A DNA stretch of 5,066 nucleotides. Origin: Nitrospirota bacterium. Lineage in GTDB: Bacteria > Nitrospirota > Thermodesulfovibrionia > Thermodesulfovibrionales > UBA6898. This document shows positions 1 to 5,066 of the stretch, piece after piece (position 1 is the stretch's first letter; each line of letters begins with the position of its first letter). The translations under genes and the position numbers were made by a program. The stretch covers positions 1-5,066 of the forward strand of contig JAJYLU010000189.1 in NCBI GenBank assembly GCA_021787505.1, in the 5' to 3' direction. The notes under the pieces are model-generated. The model did no database searches. It was not told where the DNA came from and worked only from the letters and a program-made list of their open reading frames with translations.

Positions 1-969
1 GGCACGATAAAGGCAATCTACGCCGACTTTAATTCCCGGGTCAAAAAAGGGCAACTCATTGCACAGATCGATCCCGCACTGTTCGAAGCCCAGGTGGACC
101 AGGCAAAGGCCAATCTGCTCGCAGCAAAATCGAACCTGACCAAGGCGGAGGTGTCGGTTACCGACACCCGGCGAACTTTGGAGCGCAACCGGGAGCTTTT
201 CGCCAAGAACCTCATTGCCAGGTCGGACCTCGATACAGCTGGGACGAATTACGACAGTGCCGTTGCCCAGGTAAATGCTAACAAGGCCCAGGTGGAGCAG
301 GCGGCCGCGGCGCTGAGGACCGCCGAGACGAACCTCAGGTATACACGCATCCTCTCCCCGGTGGACGGTATCGTGGTATCGAGAAACGTGGATGTAGGGC
401 AGACCGTCGCGGCCAGTTTCCAGACCCCCACGCTTTTCAACATCGCGCAGGACCTTACCAAGATGCAGATAGACAGCAGCGTTGCGGAGGCCGACATAGG
501 CAACATACGGGTGGGCCAGCCTGTCGAATTCACTGTTGACGCATATCCCGACAGCCCCTTTAAAGGGAGCGTTTCCGAAGTCAGAAACGCTCCCATCACA
601 GTCCAGAACGTGGTTACTTACGACGTGGTCGTCAATGTAGCCAATCCGGAGCTCAAGCTTAAGCCCGGCATGACTGCGAATGTTTCCATCATTATTTCGA
701 AGAGGGAAAACATTCTGAGGGTGCCCAATGCTGCCCTCCGGTTCAGATTTTCCGATAAGCGCACGAAGCCGGAAACGAGGGCAAAGGGGATCGGCGTCTG
801 GGTCGTCGACGGCGACAAACCAAAGCGGATCATCGTGTCTACCGGAATCAGCGACGGGAATAATACGGAACTGCTCTCTGACAATCTGAAGGAGGGGCAG
901 GAGCTTATAGTGGAGTCCCTGACAAAGCCGAAGAACCAGGCGCAGTCCGGGCCGCGCATGCATTTATAA
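1..969 (+). CDS. macA: MacA-type periplasmic adaptor (membrane fusion protein), 5'-truncated by the window edge
   Basis: Partial gene, open from base 1 in frame 1 with TAA at 967-969; 322 residues are visible. E. coli MacA is about 370 residues, so the N-terminal anchor or signal and some β-strand sequence are missing. In window numbering: first half of the lipoyl/barrel-sandwich domain at about 1-25 (VKKGQLIAQIDP at 14-25); α-helical hairpin about 26-111; second lipoyl half beginning LRYTRILSPVDG (112-123); β-barrel about 145-230 with FKGSVSEVRNAPI (187-199), NVVTYDVVVNV (203-213) and LKPGMTANV (220-228); then VPNAALRF and a membrane-proximal domain to the end. These are family hallmarks. 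The adaptor links the inner-membrane MacB permease to the outer-membrane channel. The generic RND-adaptor family is the alternative, but the ABC genes directly downstream favour MacA. In the docking motif R62-x3-L66-x6 the usual Ser is Ala73. A GTG at 94 is internal and is not the start. Confidence 0.93.
   Translation, partial: GTIKAIYADFNSRVKKGQLIAQIDPALFEAQVDQAKANLLAAKSNLTKAEVSVTDTRRTLERNRELFAKNLIARSDLDTAGTNYDSAVAQVNANKAQVEQAAAALRTAETNLRYTRILSPVDGIVVSRNVDVGQTVAASFQTPTLFNIAQDLTKMQIDSSVAEADIGNIRVGQPVEFTVDAYPDSPFKGSVSEVRNAPITVQNVVTYDVVVNVANPELKLKPGMTANVSIIISKRENILRVPNAALRFRFSDKRTKPETRAKGIGVWVVDGDKPKRIIVSTGISDGNNTELLSDNLKEGQELIVESLTKPKNQAQSGPRMHL
565..594. repeat. Perfect 11-bp inverted repeat with 8-nt loop, inside the adaptor gene
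   Basis: GGGAGCGTTTC at 565-575 is the exact reverse complement of GAAACGCTCCC at 584-594, with loop CGAAGTCA between them. The flanking bases (A564, A595) do not pair. The element encodes the β-barrel stretch GSVSEVRNAP, which resembles the conserved adaptor sequence, so it may be a coincidence of coding. No T-run follows the right arm, so it is not an intrinsic terminator. It would fold as a stable mRNA hairpin. Confidence 0.6.
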
Positions 970-970
970 C

Positions 971-1663
971 ATGGCCCTTATTGAAACGCAGAATATAAAC
1001 AAGATCTACAGCCTAGGCGATGTAGAAGTGAACGCCCTGAAGGATGTCTCTCTTACCATAGAAAAGGGAGAATTCATCGCGATCATGGGACCTTCGGGGT
1101 CAGGGAAGTCGACATTTATGAACGTCCTCGGCTGTCTCGACAAACCTACGAGCGGGATATATCTCCTGGAAGGAATTGACGTTGCGCACATGAACAGGGA
1201 TGAACTCGCCGCAATACGGAATAAGAAGTTGGGCTTTGTTTTTCAGGGGTTTAACCTTTTGCCGAGGACTTCAGCTATGGAAAACGTTGAGCTGCCGATG
1301 CTCTATGACGGACTTCCTGCAGGGGAGAGGAAAGAAAAGGCCATGGCGGCCATGGCAGTAGTAGGGCTTGCGGGCCGGGAAGACCACCACCCTAACCAGC
1401 TTTCAGGCGGCCAGCAGCAGAGGGTAGCCATTGCGCGTGCCCTTGTAAACAACGCCCCGATAATCCTCGCTGATGAGCCGACAGGGAACCTCGACACAAA
1501 GACCAGCATAGAGATCATGGAACTCTTTGTGAGATTGAACGAGGAGTCCCATATCACTATCATACTTGTGACGCATGAAAAGGACATAGCGGAGTTTAGC
1601 AGAAGGCGGATATTCTTTAGAGACGGCGTAGTCGTTAGCGACGAACTATCCGGCAAGGCATGA
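971..1663 (+). CDS. macB: MacB/LolD-type ABC transporter ATP-binding subunit
   Basis: Complete 230-residue cytoplasmic ATPase of the MacB/LolD/FtsE class, a normal length for a stand-alone nucleotide-binding domain. All catalytic motifs are intact: Walker A GPSGSGKST (40-48), Q-loop Gln92 in FVFQGFNLL, signature LSGGQ (144-148), Walker B IILADE (164-169) with catalytic Glu169, D-loop GNLD (172-175), and switch His202 in VTH. The start LGCLD (53-57) context is typical of the family. It should dimerise and drive the permease encoded by the next gene, corresponding to the N-terminal half of the fused E. coli MacB. The ATG lies 1 nt after the adaptor's TAA, and no Shine-Dalgarno sequence is visible upstream, so translation probably depends on ribosomes finishing the adaptor. 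LolD of lipoprotein sorting is the alternative assignment; the adaptor and channel neighbours argue for efflux. Confidence 0.95.
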   Translation: MALIETQNINKIYSLGDVEVNALKDVSLTIEKGEFIAIMGPSGSGKSTFMNVLGCLDKPTSGIYLLEGIDVAHMNRDELAAIRNKKLGFVFQGFNLLPRTSAMENVELPMLYDGLPAGERKEKAMAAMAVVGLAGREDHHPNQLSGGQQQRVAIARALVNNAPIILADEPTGNLDTKTSIEIMELFVRLNEESHITIILVTHEKDIAEFSRRRIFFRDGVVVSDELSGKA

Positions 1664-2889
1664 TCAACATCCCTGCGACCATAAGAATATCGCTAAGGGC
1701 GCTGCGCGTGAACAAGATGCGGTCGGCCCTTACTATGCTCGGTATTATCATCGGTGTCAGCGCTGTTATCACTATGCTTGCAGTGGGCACGGGGGCGAGA
1801 CAGAGGATAGGCGAACAGATGGCAAGCATCGGGTCGAATCTCCTGATGGTACTTCCCGGTTCGACTACATCGGGAGGGGTGAGGATGGGCGCCGGAACGC
1901 AGCCCACCCTGTCTACGGGAGATGCCGACGCTATTCAGAAGGAGTGTCTCTCGGTAATGTATGTGGCGCCGGTCCTTAGCGGGGTGGCCCAGGTTATCTA
2001 CGGAAACCAGAACTGGTCGACCGGCATTACCGGGACTACTACGAATATGCTGTATGTGAGAGATTGGCCTCTGTCTGCAGGAAGACCCTTTACGGATGAG
2101 GAAATGCGGAGCGCGTCGAAAGTCTGTCTGCTCGGGCAGACCGTAGTGGACAACCTCTTCGGCGGCATCAATCCCATTGGGCAGATAATCAGGATCAAGA
2201 ATGTGCCTTTTACTGTGATCGGGGTACTCGACGCCAAGGGTCAGGACCCCGGGGGGCACGATCAGGACGATACCGTCTATGTCCCGGTAACGACGGCCCA
2301 GAAAAAACTCTTCGGCACGGCATTCCCCGGTATGGTCAGGATCATCATGGTGAAGGCAAAAAGCGCCGATGACCTTGCGTCTGCGGAAAAGGAGATTGCC
2401 GAACTGCTTCGGCAGAGGCATCATACCGGGCAGAAGCAGGATGACGATTTTACCGTCCGCAACCTTACCCAGATGATGCAGGCAGCGGAACAGTCCACAA
2501 AGGTGATGACCCTTCTACTAGGGGCGATCGCGTCCGTGTCTCTCCTCGTAGGCGGCATCGGCATCATGAATATCATGCTCGTTTCGGTCACTGAACGGAC
2601 AAGAGAGATCGGAATCCGGATGGCGATCGGTGCAAAGACGTGGGACATCAGGCTCCAATTTATCATCGAGGCCCTCACACTTTCGATGATAGGCGGCGTG
2701 GTCGGGATTATCATAGGAATTTCGAGCTCAGAGGTGGTGTCGCTGATTTTCGAATGGCCGACGGTCATATCGCCCGTGTCTATTATCCTTTCCTTCGGTT
2801 TTTCCGGTTTTGTGGGTATATTCTTCGGTTTCTATCCCGCATACAAGGCATCGCTTCTTGACCCCATAGAGGCCTTGAGGTATGAATAG
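1660..2889 (+). CDS. macB: MacB-type ABC transporter permease (MacB_PCD + FtsX domains)
   Basis: Complete 409-residue inner-membrane permease with the MacB layout. An amphipathic N-terminus (about 1-20) precedes TM1 (about 22-44). A periplasmic domain of about 235 residues follows (about 45-280), then TM2 (about 282-307), TM3 (about 332-357) and TM4 (about 370-393). The FtsX-family motif ERTREIGIRMAIGA (312-325) follows TM2, and the C-terminus PAYKASLLDPIEALRYE (393-409) is the family signature. In MacB this subunit does not move substrate through the membrane. It relays ATP-driven motion to push periplasmic substrate through the adaptor into the channel (mechanotransmission). Its ATG overlaps the ATPase stop as ATGA (1660-1663), so the two are probably translationally coupled in equal amounts. 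There is no fused ATPase domain, unlike the 648-residue E. coli protein. Its only two cysteines, Cys96 and Cys156, are both periplasmic. Confidence 0.94.
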   Translation: MINIPATIRISLRALRVNKMRSALTMLGIIIGVSAVITMLAVGTGARQRIGEQMASIGSNLLMVLPGSTTSGGVRMGAGTQPTLSTGDADAIQKECLSVMYVAPVLSGVAQVIYGNQNWSTGITGTTTNMLYVRDWPLSAGRPFTDEEMRSASKVCLLGQTVVDNLFGGINPIGQIIRIKNVPFTVIGVLDAKGQDPGGHDQDDTVYVPVTTAQKKLFGTAFPGMVRIIMVKAKSADDLASAEKEIAELLRQRHHTGQKQDDDFTVRNLTQMMQAAEQSTKVMTLLLGAIASVSLLVGGIGIMNIMLVSVTERTREIGIRMAIGAKTWDIRLQFIIEALTLSMIGGVVGIIIGISSSEVVSLIFEWPTVISPVSIILSFGFSGFVGIFFGFYPAYKASLLDPIEALRYE

Positions 2890-2904
2890 AAGAGATAGTA
2901 TAAA
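2875..2904 (+). promoter_or_regulatory. Weak candidate sigma-70 promoter ahead of the channel gene
   Basis: TTGAGG at 2875-2880 (4/6 to TTGACA) and TATAAA at 2899-2904 (5/6 to TATAAT) are separated by 18 nt, straddling the end of the permease gene. A second -10-like TATGAT lies at 2910-2915 but has no -35 partner at proper spacing. Such matches are common by chance in AT-richer gaps, so this is only a candidate for separate transcription of the channel gene. Confidence 0.2.
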
Positions 2905-2947
2905 CATGGTATGATAAAAAGCTTCTATATCGCCGAGGTGTATGCTC

Positions 2948-2953
2948 AGGGAG
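2948..2953 (+). promoter_or_regulatory. Ribosome binding site deciding the channel-gene start
   Basis: AGGGAG ends 6 nt before the ATG at 2960, a good Shine-Dalgarno position. The alternative in-frame ATG at 2942 has only GAGGTG at 2935-2940, one base away and too close to work well. This is why 2960 is preferred. An in-frame TAA at 2915-2917 rules out starts further upstream. Confidence 0.6.
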
Positions 2954-2959
2954 AAGGAA

Positions 2960-4279
2960 ATGGGTAACAGAATAGGACAGATAGGGCTTTCTTGTATTGC
3001 AATTCTCCTGTTTTTGCAGGTGCGAACAGCATCCGCGGAGTTGTTGACGCTCTCCGAGGGGCTCAGGCTAGTCACCGAAAACAGCAGGCTCGTCAAGATC
3101 TCGCGCGGCGACGAAAGGATTTCGGAGGCTGATACCCGGATCCAGAGGTCGAGGCTTTTTCCCACCGTGAACGGCTCCGCGAGCGGCACGATGCTTGCTC
3201 ATCAGCCCGCGGCGATATTCGGGACTCAAACTATTCCAATGTCTCAAAAGGATTTTTATGCATACAATCTGACTATCCAGCAAACGCTGTACGATTTCAG
3301 GGGAAACGCGTCCCTCTACGAGTCGAGCAAGGCACGGCTAGAGGCAGCGAGACTTGATACGGCGAGGGTGAAGAACCTTGCGGCAATCGACTTCGCGCTG
3401 ATCTATTTCGACCTTCTCGAATCGGAAAAGATGGTGACCGTCGGCGAAAAGGAGGTCGAGAGACTCGAATCCCACCTGCGCGACGCAAAAAACCTTTACG
3501 AGGAGGGAGTGATCACGCGAAATGACCTGTTGCAGGCGGAGGTGAGGCTCTCGGATTCGCGGCAAAGGCTTCTTACCGCAAAGACGAATCGTCAGATCAA
3601 CGCATCGCGCCTGAACAGTGCGCTGGTGAGGCCGCTGACGGAGAAGGTGGAGGTAGTGGACGTGAAGGAGGCGCCGCCGGAATCCGAAGTCACTATCTCG
3701 GACATCGCCAAGGCCTGGGAAGAGGCCGAAAAGGAGAGGCCCGAAATACGGATTGTCGATGCCACCCTGAAGTCCCTCGACCTCGACGAGGAGGCAAAGA
3801 GGGCGGAATTTTATCCGAAATTAGTCGCGGTCGGCTCATACGATTATACCAAGAACCAGTACCAGACCCCTCAAGGGAATTGGGAGATGACCCTTGGCCT
3901 TGGGATAAACCTCTTCAGCGGCTGGAAGACCACCGCCGAGGTGGCGAAGATCAGATATCAGAGAGAGAAACTGTTTGAACAGAGAAAGAAACTCGTTGAC
4001 GATGTGAGACTTGAAGTCGAAAAATATCTTCTCGATGCGAAGACCGCAAGGGATAGGGTCGCCGTGACGAAAGATGCCGTGCGGCAGGCCGACGAAAATC
4101 TTAGGATAAACAGGGTGAGATATACGGAGGGTGTAGGTACCGCGACGGAGGTCCTCGACGCGGTCACGCTGCTGAGCGTTGCCGAGACAAACCACTATCG
4201 ATCCGTGTATGATTTGGCTAAGTCCGAGATCGCGGTATTGTATGCGATCGGTAAAGATCTTTCGGTGGTGTACAGATAA
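2960..4279 (+). CDS. TolC-family outer-membrane efflux channel
   Basis: A 439-residue outer-membrane factor from the preferred ATG at 2960 (445 from the alternative ATG at 2942). Residues 1-26 are a signal peptide with a hydrophobic core and an ASA cleavage site before Glu27. There is no lipobox, so it is TolC-like and not a lipoprotein of the OprM kind. The two-fold internal repeat of the family is clear. FPTVNG (67-72) and FYPKLVAVGSY (284-294) open the β-strand segments. QTLYDFRG (108-115) and GINLFSGWKT (315-324) follow them. Helical-tip sequences YEEGVITRNDLLQAEVRL (180-197) and RYTEGVGTATEVLDAVTLL (387-405) match the tip regions of E. coli TolC. It should form a trimeric channel through the outer membrane and periplasm, docking with an adaptor. 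It sits 70 nt after the permease and 64 nt before the second adaptor gene, so it may serve either or both pumps. Confidence 0.93.
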   Translation: MGNRIGQIGLSCIAILLFLQVRTASAELLTLSEGLRLVTENSRLVKISRGDERISEADTRIQRSRLFPTVNGSASGTMLAHQPAAIFGTQTIPMSQKDFYAYNLTIQQTLYDFRGNASLYESSKARLEAARLDTARVKNLAAIDFALIYFDLLESEKMVTVGEKEVERLESHLRDAKNLYEEGVITRNDLLQAEVRLSDSRQRLLTAKTNRQINASRLNSALVRPLTEKVEVVDVKEAPPESEVTISDIAKAWEEAEKERPEIRIVDATLKSLDLDEEAKRAEFYPKLVAVGSYDYTKNQYQTPQGNWEMTLGLGINLFSGWKTTAEVAKIRYQREKLFEQRKKLVDDVRLEVEKYLLDAKTARDRVAVTKDAVRQADENLRINRVRYTEGVGTATEVLDAVTLLSVAETNHYRSVYDLAKSEIAVLYAIGKDLSVVYR

Positions 4280-4334
4280 GCCCGTGGTCCTGTAAGTAAG
4301 AGGGGGATTCGGAGATAACGAAGAAAATAATAGC

Positions 4335-4339
4335 GAGGA
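4335..4339 (+). promoter_or_regulatory. Ribosome binding site of the second adaptor gene
   Basis: GAGGA ends 4 nt before the ATG at 4344. That ATG is the first start codon after the in-frame TAA at 4293-4295, so the start is well fixed. The rest of the 4280-4343 gap shows no terminator-like hairpin and no convincing promoter. Confidence 0.5.
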
Positions 4340-4343
4340 CGAG

Positions 4344-5066
4344 ATGGATGAAATAAAAGAAAACCAGGATCGGCAGCCCGCGGAGGGCCGGCCTGCAAAC
4401 ATTAATCAGACGAGTCGCAAAAAGAAGGCGATGATCGTATTTGCAGTGCTCGCGATAGTCGGTGCGTTATCGGTATTTTTTTATATGAGGTACAAGAGCA
4501 CCCATATCTCGACAGACGACGCATTTATTGACGGACATATCCACACAATCGCCCCTAAGATCAGCGGTACCGTAAAGAGCATCTATGTGGATTCGAACCA
4601 ATATGTAAAGGCGGGGGACATACTCGTCGAGATAGCCCCTGTGGATTATGAGGTAAAGGAAAATGAGGCGGCTTCGGCGGTCAACGCCGAAAAGGCAAAG
4701 CTTGCGGAGCGGGAGGCGGGGATTGACGCGTCGAGGAAGATGCTGGCGGAACTTGCGGCTAGGATGGGGGCGGCGAAGGCGAACCTGCAACTTCAGGAGG
4801 CCAATTTAAGACAGGCAGAAACGGACATACGCCGGGCGGAGTCGTTGTTCAAGAAAGAGGCGATCTCAAAAGAAAAATACGACCGGACGCGGACGGAATA
4901 TGATGTCTCCACCGCCCAGGTGAAGGCCTCAAAGGAGCTTCTCAAACAGGCTGAGGTGGCCCTCGAAACACAGAGGGCGGTTGTAAAGCAGGCCGAGGCA
5001 GCAAAGGTGACCCAGGCGTCGTTGGTGAAACAAGGGGAGGCCGTGCTGGATTCCGCCAGACTGAAT
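4344..5066 (+). CDS. emrA: EmrA/HlyD-type membrane fusion protein, 3'-truncated by the window edge
   Basis: Open from ATG 4344 to the last base: 241 codons with no stop, so the C-terminal part is missing. A charged cytoplasmic N-terminus (about 1-29, ending in RKKK) precedes one TM helix (about 30-48), giving an N-in anchor with the bulk in the periplasm. ISTDDAFIDG (55-64) and the first lipoyl half with PKISGTVKSIYV (71-82) and YVKAGDILVEIAP (87-99) are typical of EmrA-like adaptors. A long coiled-coil hairpin runs from about 102 to the end. Its tip carries an intact channel-docking motif R164-x3-L168-x6-S175. The second lipoyl half, β-barrel and C-terminus lie past the window. EmrA partners usually work with an EmrB-type MFS pump and a TolC channel; the channel gene is immediately upstream, while a pump gene is expected downstream but not seen. 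A type I secretion HlyD or another HlyD-family adaptor is possible but less likely, given the short N-terminus. Confidence 0.9.
   Translation, partial: MDEIKENQDRQPAEGRPANINQTSRKKKAMIVFAVLAIVGALSVFFYMRYKSTHISTDDAFIDGHIHTIAPKISGTVKSIYVDSNQYVKAGDILVEIAPVDYEVKENEAASAVNAEKAKLAEREAGIDASRKMLAELAARMGAAKANLQLQEANLRQAETDIRRAESLFKKEAISKEKYDRTRTEYDVSTAQVKASKELLKQAEVALETQRAVVKQAEAAKVTQASLVKQGEAVLDSARLN

Noticed and set aside
88..302. 17-nt near-identical direct repeat (88-104 and 286-302, one mismatch) in the first adaptor gene
   Set aside because: Both copies encode AQV-D/E-QA in the two helices of the coiled-coil hairpin; similar protein sequence and codon choice explain it.
1340..1356. Two adjacent copies of the palindrome GCCATGGC separated by one base
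   Set aside because: It is explained by the coding of MAAMA in the ATPase; too short to suggest a regulatory or mobile element.
1693..2424. Long minus-strand open frame (243 codons) opposite the permease gene
   Set aside because: It is the mirror of a clearly real gene. Its translation is rich in Arg, His and Pro with no recognisable domain and no plausible start context.
2640..2861. Plus-strand alternate frame (73 codons) inside the permease gene
   Set aside because: It overlaps conserved permease helices in another frame and has no recognisable features.
2993..2995. Possible lipobox cysteine (Cys12) in the channel's signal peptide
   Set aside because: Residues before it (G-L-S) do not fit a lipobox, it precedes the hydrophobic core, and a good signal peptidase I site (ASA) lies further on.
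4280..4343. Terminator or promoter in the gap before the last gene
   Set aside because: No inverted repeat with a T-run and no properly spaced -35/-10 pair could be found by eye.
3836..4402. Minus-strand open frame (188 codons) opposite the channel gene and the following gap
   Set aside because: It lies antisense to a well-supported TolC-family gene and resembles no family; a shadow of the codon bias on the other strand.
4467..4790. Minus-strand open frame (107 codons) at the start of the last gene
   Set aside because: The + strand here encodes an unmistakable EmrA-like lipoyl domain and coiled coil, so this frame is a shadow.

Overview
The window is a tightly packed, single-strand stretch of a drug- or metabolite-efflux locus from a Gram-negative (two-membrane) bacterium. 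All five genes lie on the + strand; the first and last run off the window edges. The outer-membrane channel gene and the two periplasmic adaptors only make sense in a diderm cell. Codon use is moderately GC-rich, with frequent ATA (Ile) and AGG (Arg) codons in every gene. This argues against an enterobacterium and would suit a Desulfobacterota- or Nitrospirota-like organism, but that placement is a guess.

Layout: 1-969, C-terminal 322 residues of a MacA-type periplasmic adaptor; 971-1663, a MacB/LolD-type ATPase; 1660-2889, a four-helix MacB-type permease with a large periplasmic domain; 2960-4279 (possibly from 2942), a TolC-family outer-membrane channel; 4344-5066, the N-terminal 241 residues of an EmrA/HlyD-type adaptor with an N-terminal membrane anchor. 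The gaps are 1 nt, a 4-nt ATGA overlap, 70 nt and 64 nt. No terminator hairpin is visible in any of them, so one operon is likely. A weak promoter-like pair of boxes before the channel gene is the only sign of internal initiation.

Function: the first four genes form a complete tripartite MacA-MacB-TolC pump. The ATPase dimer powers the permease mechanically, the adaptor bridges the periplasm, and the channel crosses the outer membrane. MacB is encoded as two polypeptides here, not as one fusion as in E. coli. The fifth gene begins a second module, whose usual partner is an EmrB-type MFS transporter just beyond the window (not seen). A single channel gene therefore sits between two different adaptors and may serve both. 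The substrate cannot be read from the sequence.

The families are well known, and I do not see a wholly novel system. The points most worth a second look are the two-adaptor/one-channel layout, an adaptor hairpin longer than its neighbour's by exactly four heptads in the first helix, a Ser-to-Ala change in the channel-docking motif of the first adaptor, and a perfect 11-bp inverted repeat inside the first gene.
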